64,000 nt of DNA from Prevotella sp. (GTDB taxonomy: Bacteria > Bacteroidota > Bacteroidia > Bacteroidales > Bacteroidaceae): contig JAFZBK010000002.1 in NCBI GenBank assembly GCA_017561825.1, forward strand, positions 31,934 through 95,933, read 5' to 3'. Within the stretch, counting starts at the first letter, position 1. Every line of letters begins with the position of its first letter. The translations under genes were made by a program, and so were the position numbers. A model generated the notes under the pieces. It did not search any database, was not told the origin of the DNA, and worked only from the letters and a program-made list of their open reading frames with translations. Shown in pieces: positions 41,261 through 50,237 of the stretch.

Positions 41261-42774
41261 AAGATACCCGTTTTAGTGATGGTCAACTGAATACCATAAT
41301 TCTCTCCCAACAGCTTTCCTGAGTCGAACCCTAACCCGCAGGATACTCTCCAGCTGTTCTTCAGTCGATAGGAACACTCAGCCAAGACGCTGCACAGATA
41401 CTGCTTGGGAATCATCGGCTCGTTGTAGGAGCCGTAGCCGGTCTGATAAGTGGCTAACAGTCTGTATGACAAGGGTTGCAGGGGATTACCACTGAGTCCT
41501 AGATGCCACGCCACAAAGCGGTTGTTCTTCACGCTGATGTCACCATCCTTATTATATATAGGTGAACGGTACAACGGATTACCCATTACTTGTCCCCAAT
41601 GCTGCCAACCCGTATAAAGGTGATGGTTGTAATAGTTATCCATGCCGCAGATATGGGAACCGATATATTGGGTATGGTCATGGTATAGCGGACCGCTTTG
41701 GTACTTCGTATAGACATATTCCAACACGATGGTACGCAGCCAGTTGTTCCGCTTCAGGTTCAGTTCCGTTCCGATCATCATGTCTTTGAAGTCGTATAAG
41801 AAGAAACGTTCACTGTTCTTCTCCTGCCAATCCGTACCGGTCTTATAATCATCAGCACTCAGTTGGAACATCGCGGAATGATCCTCGAAGAAATGATCTG
41901 CATAGATGCCCAACGACCAGTCCTGCGCATCATAATCCACACGCATCACCCAGCTGCCCAACTGATTACCTTCAGCGTTCTTATAGTCGCTGGTTACTTC
42001 ATCAGAGCCTGCTCCTCCAGGGAGGAAGGCATTCACAAAGGATTTCATATCAGAAGCATTGGTGATGACCACCTGCTGACCGTTCTCCTCCTTGATGGTC
42101 TTACCGCCAAACTGACAAGCCATCTCAAGACCTAATACTACAGTCAGGTTCTTAGGTCCTATCTTCAGATAACCCGCCTTACTATGATAGAGCGTTCCTT
42201 CGGTATAGCGCTGATGAAGTGCGACAAAGTCCTTCTGCCAATGATCATCCGTGGTTTTGCCATAGGCCACATGACCTTTCAGCGCCAGCCAGTTCTTAGT
42301 ACCAGGAATGTTCCAGTAGTCAGGCAAGGCGAATCGTACTTGCGGTACAGGACGTGCATTGATACCCAGAGTCTGGGAACCACTCGATAACTCGTAGTTC
42401 TTCAGCTCCATCTGCCACTCCTTACTACCGACAGTCACCACGGCCTTCTTCCATCGTGCCTCGATGAAAGCCTGTTGAATGATGAAATCACTGGTGTAAT
42501 GAAGAGGAGCAACGAGATCCATGGCATAGCCGACACCCCAATTGCGGGCACTGTCGGTTGTCAATGGTCGTTCCACCATTCCCCGCAGATAACCGTTCAC
42601 GGCATCCAGCGAGCTCAGTCCGTGCTTGTTCGCATTCAGCCACAAAGGGGTATGCCCGTCAGACATGCTCGACTGGAACTCCACTTTGTAGTCGAGATCC
42701 TTCAAAAGAGCTTCCTGGGCATTTACCGCTAATCCTGTAAAAAGAATGATGAACGTGAGTAAAAATCTCCTCAT
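41257..42774 (-). CDS. Capsule assembly Wzi family outer membrane protein
   Basis: The 505-residue product begins MRRFLLTFIILFTGLAVNAQ (signal peptide) and continues with EFQSSMSDGHTPLWLNANKHGLSSLDAVNGYLRG, the conserved N-terminus of the Bacteroidetes Wzi family. The rest is a beta barrel with many alternating strands and GLEMACQFGGKT, ending in LTITKTG. Wzi anchors capsule at the surface. The start at 42774 is preferred over an upstream ATG because it places the signal peptide at the start. Confidence 0.9.
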   Translation of the reverse strand: MRRFLLTFIILFTGLAVNAQEALLKDLDYKVEFQSSMSDGHTPLWLNANKHGLSSLDAVNGYLRGMVERPLTTDSARNWGVGYAMDLVAPLHYTSDFIIQQAFIEARWKKAVVTVGSKEWQMELKNYELSSGSQTLGINARPVPQVRFALPDYWNIPGTKNWLALKGHVAYGKTTDDHWQKDFVALHQRYTEGTLYHSKAGYLKIGPKNLTVVLGLEMACQFGGKTIKEENGQQVVITNASDMKSFVNAFLPGGAGSDEVTSDYKNAEGNQLGSWVMRVDYDAQDWSLGIYADHFFEDHSAMFQLSADDYKTGTDWQEKNSERFFLYDFKDMMIGTELNLKRNNWLRTIVLEYVYTKYQSGPLYHDHTQYIGSHICGMDNYYNHHLYTGWQHWGQVMGNPLYRSPIYNKDGDISVKNNRFVAWHLGLSGNPLQPLSYRLLATYQTGYGSYNEPMIPKQYLCSVLAECSYRLKNSWRVSCGLGFDSGKLLGENYGIQLTITKTGIL

Positions 42775-42853
42775 ACTACACCTTATTATATATATACAAC
42801 GATAAAAGATATCGTTTAGTGTATCCATAATAAAGAAAAAACCATGCAAACAT

Positions 42854-42920
42854 CAGTCCGTAAGGCTTCGGACTCATAGTTCGAAAGGCGCGGACTCACA
42901 GTCCGCTGCTTTCGGACTGG
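42854..42920 (+). repeat. REP-like cluster B: three tandem palindromic units (23, 22 and 22 bases)
   Basis: Units lie at 42854-42876, 42877-42898 and 42899-42920. They read CAGTCCG/TAGTTCG/CAGTCCG, a loop of 7-8 bases, then CGGACT. The unit lengths and order are those of cluster A (12898-12964), with different loop sequences. It lies between the divergent Wzi and Ser/Gly-rich protein genes. A separate hairpin (GCGCAAAG with CTTTGCGC) follows at 42943-42969. Confidence 0.9.
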
Positions 42921-43043
42921 ATGTATCTTTAGGGAAATTCCCGCGCAAAGTAGGGATTTTCCTTTGCGCAGGTATTAATTTCTTCGTTTCTTTGCAACGT
43001 GAAAAGAAGAAAAATAATAATAACCCTTTAAAAAGATACGATT

Positions 43044-44324
43044 ATGAAGAAGTTGATTTTTGCCCTTGTAGCACTGTTGACGATGACTGTTTCAGTCAAT
43101 GCCATGAGTTACGAACAGGCTCGCGATCAGGCTTTGTTCCTCACCGATAAGATGGCTTATGAACTGAACCTCACCGAGGATCAGTACGAGGCTGCTTTCG
43201 AGATCAACCTCGACTACCTGATGAGCATCGACACAGTTGATGATCTGTATGGATTATATTGGACCAGGCGTAACCTCGACCTGAGCTATATCCTCCTCGA
43301 TTGGCAATACAGTGCATTCTGCGCAGCCAGCTACTTCTACCGTCCCCTCTACTGGGAGGCAGGTTACTGGCACTTCGGCATCTATGCCCGCTATCCGATC
43401 CGTACCTATTTCTACTTCGGACGTCCGCATTTCTACCTGACCTATCATGGTGGACACAGCTGGCGGATGAACGGTGGTCATAGCTATTACCACGGACGCA
43501 CCTACGGTTCCGCTCACCATGGCGGTCGTGATCACCACGGCTTCGGCATGCGCAACGGCTTGGATCGTGGTGACTACCGCAACCAGAGTGGACACTTCGA
43601 GCGTACTCAGGGCGCAAAGGCACTGGAACGCAGAAGCGGTAGTGCAAACCATGGTAGTGGCTCTTTCGGCGGCAACCGCGGTAACAGACCCAACGACCGT
43701 AATGTAGCACGTGACGCTCAGCGCCCTGACAACAACCGCAGTGTAGAGCGCAGAAACGACAACATGTCTTCACGCAGTGTTGGCACGCCTAACAACGGCT
43801 CTTCAACTGGCAGTCGTAACAGCGGCACCTTTGGTGGCAACCGCGGCAGTCAGGTGAACCGCACTCCCAACAGCTCAAGCGTAGAACGTCCCAACAGAAG
43901 TTCAAACGTAGAGCGTCCAAGTAGCAGTTCAAACGTAGAGCGCTCCAACAGGAGCTCATCCGTAAGTCGCGGCAGTGATTTCGGATCCCGTCAGAGCAGC
44001 ACACGCAGCAGCAGTGAGTCACGCAGCGTATCTCGTGGTAGCTTCTCAGCACCCAGTCGCTCGTTCTCATCAAGCCCCAGCAGTAGCTCTTCCAGCCGTA
44101 GCGTGTCAGCCCCCTCTCGCCCCAGCAGCTCTTCAAGCAGGAGTGTTTCTGCACCCTCTACTCGCAGCAGCGGTTCCTTCAGCGGTGGTTCCCGTGGCGG
44201 TAGTTCCCACAGCAGCGGTGGTTCCTTCAGCAGCGGTTCCCGTGGTGGTGGTTCCCATAGTAGTGGTTCCTTCGGTGGCGGTTCCCGTGGCGGCGGTGGC
44301 GGTCACTCTGGCGGACGCAGATAA
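43044..44324 (+). CDS. Secreted protein with a disordered Ser/Gly/Arg-rich C-terminal half
   Basis: The 426 residues begin with a signal peptide (MKKLIFALVALLTMTVSVNA). A first domain of about 110 residues (MSYEQARDQALFLTDKMAYELNLTEDQYEAAFEINLDYLMSI, then many Trp/Tyr) is shared by a family of Bacteroidales proteins. Then comes a His/Gly/Tyr-rich part and finally about 240 residues almost wholly of Ser, Arg, Gly and Asn, with repeats such as SSNVERP, RSVSAPS and SRGGGSHSS. The C-terminus ends GGRR. No function is known. It should be secreted to the periplasm or surface and could bind acidic polymers through its many arginines. Confidence 0.75.
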   Translation: MKKLIFALVALLTMTVSVNAMSYEQARDQALFLTDKMAYELNLTEDQYEAAFEINLDYLMSIDTVDDLYGLYWTRRNLDLSYILLDWQYSAFCAASYFYRPLYWEAGYWHFGIYARYPIRTYFYFGRPHFYLTYHGGHSWRMNGGHSYYHGRTYGSAHHGGRDHHGFGMRNGLDRGDYRNQSGHFERTQGAKALERRSGSANHGSGSFGGNRGNRPNDRNVARDAQRPDNNRSVERRNDNMSSRSVGTPNNGSSTGSRNSGTFGGNRGSQVNRTPNSSSVERPNRSSNVERPSSSSNVERSNRSSSVSRGSDFGSRQSSTRSSSESRSVSRGSFSAPSRSFSSSPSSSSSSRSVSAPSRPSSSSSRSVSAPSTRSSGSFSGGSRGGSSHSSGGSFSSGSRGGGSHSSGSFGGGSRGGGGGHSGGRR

Positions 44325-44340
44325 AGGATTTGTCTCTCTT

Positions 44341-44850
44341 CTATAATAATTTTACCTCGCGCACCTCGGCATTGGTCATTCGCGGAATCTCCCGCATCTC
44401 CTTGCCGAGGTGCACTGCTTGTATCGCCTTGTTGATGATGCCATGACCCACAGCCAACACGGTCTTTTCAGGATATTGTTCCTTGATGAAGTCGAGAAAA
44501 GCCTGTGCTCTTGCCCGCAGATCAGTGATGGTCTCTATATCATCTGGCCACTGCTCATCCTTTAAATCCGGTATGAAACGACCGGTAAACCCTCCCCAGT
44601 CGCGCTCCCTCAACAAAGGTGTTTGCACCACAGGAAGATGATGCGACTGTGCGATGATCTTACAGGTATCGATACTGCGCTTCAGGTCGCTCGACACAAA
44701 GACATCAATCTGCTCGTCAGTCATCTGTCGTGCCAGCTCTTCAGCCTGCAGGACACCGTTCTGAGTCAGTTCCCCTTGTGTCTGTCCCTGCATGATCTGG
44801 TTGACATTATCAACCGTCTCACCGTGTCTTACCAGTAATAAACGCGTCAT
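44341..44850 (-). CDS. Histidine phosphatase family protein
   Basis: The 169 residues show the branch-1 histidine phosphatase motifs: LLLVRHGETVDN (phospho-His in RHG), ELTQNGVLQAEELA, VFVSSDLKRSIDTCKII (substrate Arg), LRERDWGGFTGR, and TVLAVGHGIINKA with the second His. The family includes phosphoglycerate mutases, alpha-ribazole phosphatase and others; the substrate is not predictable. A TACTTTTG element on the minus strand (44868-44875) lies 18 bases before the start. Confidence 0.92.
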   Translation of the reverse strand: MTRLLLVRHGETVDNVNQIMQGQTQGELTQNGVLQAEELARQMTDEQIDVFVSSDLKRSIDTCKIIAQSHHLPVVQTPLLRERDWGGFTGRFIPDLKDEQWPDDIETITDLRARAQAFLDFIKEQYPEKTVLAVGHGIINKAIQAVHLGKEMREIPRMTNAEVREVKLL

Positions 44851-44884
44851 TTATCAGAAATTTTCTACAAAAGTAATAAAAAAA

Positions 44885-44915
44885 TTGCTTCTTTCATTCG
44901 TTTTTCGTAATTTTG
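44885..44915 (+). promoter_or_regulatory. Promoter of the HdeD-like gene
   Basis: TTG (44885-44887) and TAATTTTG (44908-44915) are 20 bases apart; the start codon is 17 bases downstream. Confidence 0.7.
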
Positions 44916-44932
44916 CGGAAAACTAATAAGCT

Positions 44933-45682
44933 ATGCGAATACTCCAGAGTTCCATCGTCCGCGCTATTTGCGCCATTGTTGTAGGTTATCTGCTGGTGAT
45001 CTACCGTACAGAAATGGTTCAGTGGCTGACCATTGCCACGGGAGCCTTGTTCTTCATCTCAGGACTTATCTCCGTCATTGCCTACTATGCCGAGAAGCGC
45101 AGGGCAGTGAAGACGGCCGAACGACTGGCTGCCATGGCAGAGATGCGCGATGGTAATGATGCGCCTGAAAACCCTGAAGACATTCAGCGTGCCATCATGC
45201 CTTCCTTCCCCATCGTGGGTTTAGGTAGCATGATCCTGGGTGTTATCCTTGCGTTGATGCCTACCACGTTCGTCAGTGGAATGATGTATGTGCTGGCAGC
45301 CATCTTGATTTTGGGTGCCATCAACCAGTATTTCAACCTGGCTTCCGTTCGTAAGATTAGTACGGTACCTTTCATCTTCTGGCTCTTCCCCACCATCATC
45401 CTCGGTGTAGGAATCTTCATGTTGGTGAAACCCATGGAGATGTCAGCCCTGCCCTTCCGCATTCTCGGCTGGTGCTTGATCTTCTATGGTGTGGTGGAAT
45501 GCATCAACAGCATCAAGATCTACAAGGCCAAGAAGCAGTACGAAGAGACACAACGTAAGTTAGAGGAGGCTGCCAAGAGTATCCCTGCGGATACCGATCA
45601 AATTGAGGAGGCAGTTATTGAGGAGCCCGCAGTTGATGAGCCCGCAGTGGAAGATGCGGTGGTCATCGAACCGGAAGTGTAG
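44933..45682 (+). CDS. HdeD-like membrane protein (DUF308)
   Basis: The 249 residues have six hydrophobic helices in two sets of three (about 9-60 and 85-190), the HdeD/DUF308 plan, with AICAIVVGYLLVIYRTEMVQWLTIATGALFFISGLISVI at the start and VLAAILILGAINQYFNLA further on. The C-terminal 55 residues are cytoplasmic and strongly acidic, with repeated EEPAVDEPAVED units. In enteric bacteria HdeD relates to acid resistance; here the role is unknown. Confidence 0.85.
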   Translation: MRILQSSIVRAICAIVVGYLLVIYRTEMVQWLTIATGALFFISGLISVIAYYAEKRRAVKTAERLAAMAEMRDGNDAPENPEDIQRAIMPSFPIVGLGSMILGVILALMPTTFVSGMMYVLAAILILGAINQYFNLASVRKISTVPFIFWLFPTIILGVGIFMLVKPMEMSALPFRILGWCLIFYGVVECINSIKIYKAKKQYEETQRKLEEAAKSIPADTDQIEEAVIEEPAVDEPAVEDAVVIEPEV

Positions 45683-45706
45683 AGTAAAGATAAACTTGAA
45701 TGAATA

Positions 45707-45738
45707 AAGAAGGACTGGCCTATATGGTCAGTCCTTCA
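45707..45738. terminator. Hairpin between the HdeD-like gene and uridine kinase
   Basis: AAGGACTG (45710-45717) and CAGTCCTT (45729-45736) form a stem that spans the udk stop codon and may end both converging transcripts. Confidence 0.6.
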
Positions 45739-46328
45739 ATGTATTTGCAGATAATTCCAATACCCTTCATATTCTCTCCGCCTTGCGGGATGATGATGTC
45801 GGCATACTTCTTGGTAGGCTCGATAAACTGTTCGTGCATGGGTTTGAGTACTTCCAGATAGCGGTTCAGCACCATATCAACAGTACGACCGCGTTCCATC
45901 ACGTCACGAAGGATATTGCGGATCAGTCGTTCATCTGAATCCGTATCCACAAAAATCTTCAGATCCATCATGTTACGGAGCTTGCGGTCAACCAAAGTCA
46001 TGATACCCTCAATGATAATCACGGGCTTGGGTTCCACATGCACCGTTTCCGGTAAACGGTTACTGAGCACATAACTGTAGGTAGGTTGCTCAATGGCTTC
46101 CCCCTTTTTCAGCATAGAGATCTGCTTGTGCAACAGCTTCCAGTCGAAAGCATCGGGATGGTCGAAGTTGATCTGCCGGCGTTCCTCATCGGTGAGATCA
46201 GTAGTGTCATTATAATAGGAGTCGAGGGGCACCACGGCAACACTATCAGGTGGCAGTGCCTCCACAATTTTCTTCACGACGGTGGTCTTACCAGATCCCG
46301 TCCCGCCAGCAATTCCAATAATTGTCAT
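45720..46328 (-). CDS. udk: Uridine kinase
   Basis: The 202-residue enzyme phosphorylates uridine and cytidine in pyrimidine salvage. The P-loop GGTGSGKTT is residues 8-16, VVPLDSYYND holds the catalytic Asp-Tyr segment, INFDHPDAFDW and EQPTYSYV bind the nucleoside, and IIIEGIMTLVD and RNILRDVMERGR complete the family pattern. It lies downstream of the nuclease-like EEP gene on the same strand, with a gap of 19 bases, so the two may be co-transcribed. Confidence 0.94.
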   Translation of the reverse strand: MTIIGIAGGTGSGKTTVVKKIVEALPPDSVAVVPLDSYYNDTTDLTDEERRQINFDHPDAFDWKLLHKQISMLKKGEAIEQPTYSYVLSNRLPETVHVEPKPVIIIEGIMTLVDRKLRNMMDLKIFVDTDSDERLIRNILRDVMERGRTVDMVLNRYLEVLKPMHEQFIEPTKKYADIIIPQGGENMKGIGIICKYIEGLTI

Positions 46329-46347
46329 ATTATATTAAGTCTGAGAA

Positions 46348-47400
46348 TCATTCCTTCTGCTCTTTCACCAGATACACCACTACGGGCAGGTGATCGCTGT
46401 AGCCGTCGAGCCAAACACCACCGGCATGGGTTCGCTTAGGATTACCCTTGTACTTTCCTTCCTGTTGCATCAGATAGTCGCGACGGAACACCTGACATTT
46501 CAGATAGGTCAGTCCGATATAGTCCTTATTCCCCTTCTTGTCAATCGCATTAGGTGTCATCACAATCTGGTCGAACAGGTTCCACGCGCCATCATAGGCA
46601 AGGGTTCCGATACCTTGTTTGACGAGCACGTTATACCAAGGATTATACATATCACCAGGACCCACCTTATTAACCTCAGGCTTACAGCTCAGTCCTTCGG
46701 TCAAACTCTTGTTGGTGGGATCATCATTAAGGTCACCCATCACAAAGACTTTCCTCGTCGGATCCTCAAGCAAGAGGTTGTCCTTGATGACACGCACCTG
46801 ACGGGCTGCACTCTCACGATAGAAAGAGGTGCTGTACCTACTGGGCCAGTGGCAGACAATGATGGCAACGGGTTCGTTGGCCATAATGCCTTTTACCGTG
46901 AGGAAGCCACGAGTCTTGAAGGTGCTATCCTGCTCCAGTTCAGGAACATAGGGCGGCAACTGCGCATCTTCCACCGTAAACAACGAAGGATTATAGAGCA
47001 TGGCACAGTCAACACCACGGGTGTCAGGACCTTCGATATGTACATATTTCATACCCCGGGCACGCAATGGTTCCTGAGCAACAAGGTCATCAAGGACGCG
47101 GGCATTCTCCACCTCAGAGAGACCGATCACGGCACATCCTACATTCGGAAGCATATCCGTTCCCATATCGGCCAAGGCTCTTGCCATGTTCTGGAGCTTG
47201 TGCGTGTATTTCCGCGCATTCCAACGGTTACTTCCTGTGGGAAGATACTCATAGTCGTTCTTGCCCTCATCATGACAAGTATCAAACAAATTCTCCTGAT
47301 TATAGAAACCTATTCCATAAACGGAGTATTTCTTCTGTGCCGAAACAACGGTCACGACACTACAGAAGATAACGGCAAAAAGGATTCTCAGTCTATTCAT
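46348..47400 (-). CDS. Secreted endonuclease/exonuclease/phosphatase (EEP) family protein
   Basis: The 350 residues begin with a signal peptide (LRILFAVIFCSVVTVVSA). EEP-fold motifs follow: GFYNQENLFDT (metal-binding Asn/Glu), GLSEVENARVLDDL, ICHWPSR with His, VMGDLNDDPTNKSL (catalytic Asp-x-Asn), and GYSDHLPVVV with the terminal Asp-His. Such enzymes cleave phosphodiester bonds of DNA, RNA or lipids. The adjoining TonB-like receptor and OB-fold lipoproteins favour a nucleic-acid substrate, but this is inferred. Two TATCTTTG elements on the minus strand (47418-47425 and 47502-47509) lie upstream. Confidence 0.88.
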   Translation of the reverse strand: MNRLRILFAVIFCSVVTVVSAQKKYSVYGIGFYNQENLFDTCHDEGKNDYEYLPTGSNRWNARKYTHKLQNMARALADMGTDMLPNVGCAVIGLSEVENARVLDDLVAQEPLRARGMKYVHIEGPDTRGVDCAMLYNPSLFTVEDAQLPPYVPELEQDSTFKTRGFLTVKGIMANEPVAIIVCHWPSRYSTSFYRESAARQVRVIKDNLLLEDPTRKVFVMGDLNDDPTNKSLTEGLSCKPEVNKVGPGDMYNPWYNVLVKQGIGTLAYDGAWNLFDQIVMTPNAIDKKGNKDYIGLTYLKCQVFRRDYLMQQEGKYKGNPKRTHAGGVWLDGYSDHLPVVVYLVKEQKE

Positions 47401-47417
47401 AATTATGTTATTTTCTG

Positions 47418-47509
47418 CAAAGATACGAAAAATCGAGAGCAGAACAAAACAAATACATTAGTTTTTTATGCCGAGATAGAGTATCTTCGCGATTTCATTC
47501 GCAAAGATA
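47418..47509 (-). promoter_or_regulatory. Tandem -7 elements for the EEP gene within 17-base direct repeats
   Basis: The 17-base sequence GCAAAGATACGAAAAAT occurs at 47417-47433 and 47501-47517. On the minus strand each carries TATCTTTG. The second copy is also part of an inverted repeat with GTATCTTCGC at 47481-47490. Confidence 0.55.
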
Positions 47510-47599
47510 CGAAAAATCTGATTAAGTGAGAAGGAAATCAACAAAATTATTTTCTCAAACGAGAAGTTTTTTGAATGACAAGAAAAATGTGGAAAAGAT

Positions 47600-47630
47600 T
47601 TTGCACATACAAAAATATTGTTTATCTTTG
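47600..47630 (+). promoter_or_regulatory. Promoter of the TonB-receptor-like gene
   Basis: TTTG (47600-47603), 19 bases, then TATCTTTG (47623-47630) is a full-consensus Bacteroidetes promoter. The start codon is 28 bases downstream. Confidence 0.85.
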
Positions 47631-47658
47631 TGGCAAATATCAAACAAGATTACTTCTT

Positions 47659-50208
47659 ATGAACAAAAAACTGAAACTAATCGTGATTGCCCTTTGCTAT
47701 GTTCCGTTTGCGTTTGCGCAAACAGAGCAGACAGAAGGACAGAATGCCAGCGAAACGAACGAGTCGGCATTCACTTTCACAGAGGCACAGTTGGGCGAAG
47801 ATGATGACATGTCACAGAACGTGACCATCATCTCATCAAACAACAACATCTATGCCAGCGAGGTAGGGTTCCTGTTCTCGCCAGTACGATTCAGGTACCG
47901 CGCATTCAACCAGAAGTACAATGATGTCTATATCAATGGCGCGGCGATGAACGATATGGAAAGTGGACAGTTCCGCTATTCTCTGGTAGGCGGTTTGAAC
48001 CAACAGACCAAGAACCTGGAGTTCTCTCTCCCCTTCGAGAGCAATAACTTCTCGATGTCGGGAATGGCTGGTTCAAACAACTACAACTTCCGTCCTGCCC
48101 AGATGCCTGCGGGTCACAGAATCACGCTGAGCGGTGCGAACCGGAACTACACTTTAAGAGGGATGTACACCTTCAACAGCGGACTGAACAACAAGGGTTG
48201 GGCCTATTCAGCCAACATCACCTACCGCTGGGCTGATCAAGGATATGTGGAGGGTACCTTCTACAACTCTTTGAGCTACTTCTTCGGTGTACAGAAATTG
48301 CTCAGCGACAACCACTCCCTCTCATTGGTCACCTGGGGTAATCCCACCGAACGAGCTTCACAAGGAGCCTCAACGGATGAGATGTACTGGCTGGCTAACG
48401 ACAGGTACTACAATCCCTACTGGGGCTACCAGAACGGGAAGAAACGCAATTCCCGCGTAGTAAACGACTTTGCTCCCACTGCATTGATGACCTGGGATTG
48501 GGATATCGACCATGAGACCAGACTCACCACCACGGTATTGGGTAAGTATTCGATGTACAAGAGCACGAAGCTGAACTACAACAACAGTGATAACCCGCAG
48601 CCCGACTACTGGAAGCTAATGCCGAGCAGTTATTATAATGTGTTCGACGAGAACGATACTTATAACAGAACGGAGCAGGATCTGGCTAACTGGACAACGG
48701 CATACAGCTATCTTACCGGTAGAAAAGCCGACCGTCAAATCAACTTCGACCGGTTAATCTATTCCAACCGACAGATAAATGCACAGGGCGGCGACGCGAT
48801 GTACTTCATTCAGGCAAAGAACAATGATGTACTGAACCTCTCGATGTCATCCTCCCTGAACACCAAGCTGAACACCAACACCACCTTCAACATCGGTATG
48901 CTCTTCGGCACGAACAATGCCCGTCATTACCAGACGATGGAGGATTTGCTGGGCGCATCCGTCTATCATAACATCAACTCCTATGCCTTAGGAAACTACT
49001 CGGATACCGACGACCGGGTTCAGTACGACCTGAACAACCGCAACGCGGCTATCAAGGAAGGAGATGTATTCGGATACGACTATTATATTAAGGTGAACAA
49101 AGCCACGGCATGGAGTAGCATCTCCACCAAGACAGGAACCTGGTTCCTGATGGCTGCCGGCAAGGTGAGCGGAACAGGAATGCAGCGCGATGGTAAGATG
49201 CGCAACGGTATGGCTGCCGATAACTCTTACGGCAAGAGCGGTATCGCTAAGTTCCTTGACGGCGGTGCCAAGGCAGGAGCCACTTGGACAATCGGTAGAG
49301 GACATACACTTAACATGGGTGCAGGCTACGAATGGAAGGCACCCACAGCAGCCACGGCTTTCGCTGCTCCTGAGATCAACAACGACTTTGTGACGAACCT
49401 CAAGAACGAGCGTATCCTGAGTACTGAGTTGGCCTATACCTACCAGACCTCTTGGGTTAAGCTGAACCTGAACAGCTACTACAGTCTGGTGGACAATGCT
49501 ACAGAATGGCAGAACTTCTACTACGACGACATCAACTCGTTCTCGTATGTATCCCTGACCGACCAGCAGAAAGCCTACTATGGTATCGAGGCTGGTGCAC
49601 GTATCAAGGTAACTTCCGCCTTCGATGTAACGCTGATTGGAACAATCAGTGAAGCCAAGAACATGAAGAACGCTAATGTTCGTTATATGAACTCCGTCAG
49701 CGGTTATTACGTGGAAGACATCTGTCACAATAAGAACCACCACGATAGTGGTACACCACTTACTATTGGTAGCGTAGCATTAAGCTACCACGCAGGCGGA
49801 TGGTATCTCGACCTGAATGCCAACTGGTACGACAGGATCTATCTCTCCAGCGCACCTTGCTTCTATTATGAGAACTCTCTGAAGAACAGACAGGCTGCTA
49901 TCGGTGATGTGATGGACAATGAAGGAAACTACCTGCCAGGCATCCTCGACCAGGCTAAAGGTCATGGCGGTCTAATGGTAGATGGCTCCATCGGTCATAA
50001 CATCCGTTTGAAGAAAGGACAGCTGAGCATCAACCTCTCCATCACCAACCTGTTGAACAACCAAAGTATTACTACTTCAGGTTATGAGCAGGGACGTTCC
50101 GACTACTCCAGCAGTGGTAAGGAGCGTGTGTATAAGTTCTCCAAGAACCCGAAGGTGTACTACGCATTCGGAACCAATGGTATGCTGAATCTTGCCTATA
50201 AGTTCTAA
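47659..50208 (+). CDS. TonB-dependent receptor-like outer membrane barrel
   Basis: The 849-residue product starts MNKKLKLIVIALCYVPFAFAQ (signal peptide). A short plug-like part follows (MSQNVTIISSNNNIYASEVGFLFSPVRFRYRAFNQKYNDVYINGAAMNDMESGQFRYSLVGGLNQ), then about 700 residues of amphipathic strands, ending in GTNGMLNLAYKF with terminal Phe. There is no carboxypeptidase-like N-terminal domain and no SusD partner, so it is unlike SusC. The downstream DUF5689 gene is 29 bases away. Transport of nucleic acid fragments or nucleotides is inferred from the neighbours only. Confidence 0.85.
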   Translation: MNKKLKLIVIALCYVPFAFAQTEQTEGQNASETNESAFTFTEAQLGEDDDMSQNVTIISSNNNIYASEVGFLFSPVRFRYRAFNQKYNDVYINGAAMNDMESGQFRYSLVGGLNQQTKNLEFSLPFESNNFSMSGMAGSNNYNFRPAQMPAGHRITLSGANRNYTLRGMYTFNSGLNNKGWAYSANITYRWADQGYVEGTFYNSLSYFFGVQKLLSDNHSLSLVTWGNPTERASQGASTDEMYWLANDRYYNPYWGYQNGKKRNSRVVNDFAPTALMTWDWDIDHETRLTTTVLGKYSMYKSTKLNYNNSDNPQPDYWKLMPSSYYNVFDENDTYNRTEQDLANWTTAYSYLTGRKADRQINFDRLIYSNRQINAQGGDAMYFIQAKNNDVLNLSMSSSLNTKLNTNTTFNIGMLFGTNNARHYQTMEDLLGASVYHNINSYALGNYSDTDDRVQYDLNNRNAAIKEGDVFGYDYYIKVNKATAWSSISTKTGTWFLMAAGKVSGTGMQRDGKMRNGMAADNSYGKSGIAKFLDGGAKAGATWTIGRGHTLNMGAGYEWKAPTAATAFAAPEINNDFVTNLKNERILSTELAYTYQTSWVKLNLNSYYSLVDNATEWQNFYYDDINSFSYVSLTDQQKAYYGIEAGARIKVTSAFDVTLIGTISEAKNMKNANVRYMNSVSGYYVEDICHNKNHHDSGTPLTIGSVALSYHAGGWYLDLNANWYDRIYLSSAPCFYYENSLKNRQAAIGDVMDNEGNYLPGILDQAKGHGGLMVDGSIGHNIRLKKGQLSINLSITNLLNNQSITTSGYEQGRSDYSSSGKERVYKFSKNPKVYYAFGTNGMLNLAYKF

Positions 50209-50237
50209 TCAACGACAACAGATAAACGACAAGCATT

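Noticed and set aside
46390-47529. Open frame of 379 codons antisense to the EEP gene
   Set aside because: The EEP frame has a signal peptide and catalytic motifs; the opposite frame has none.
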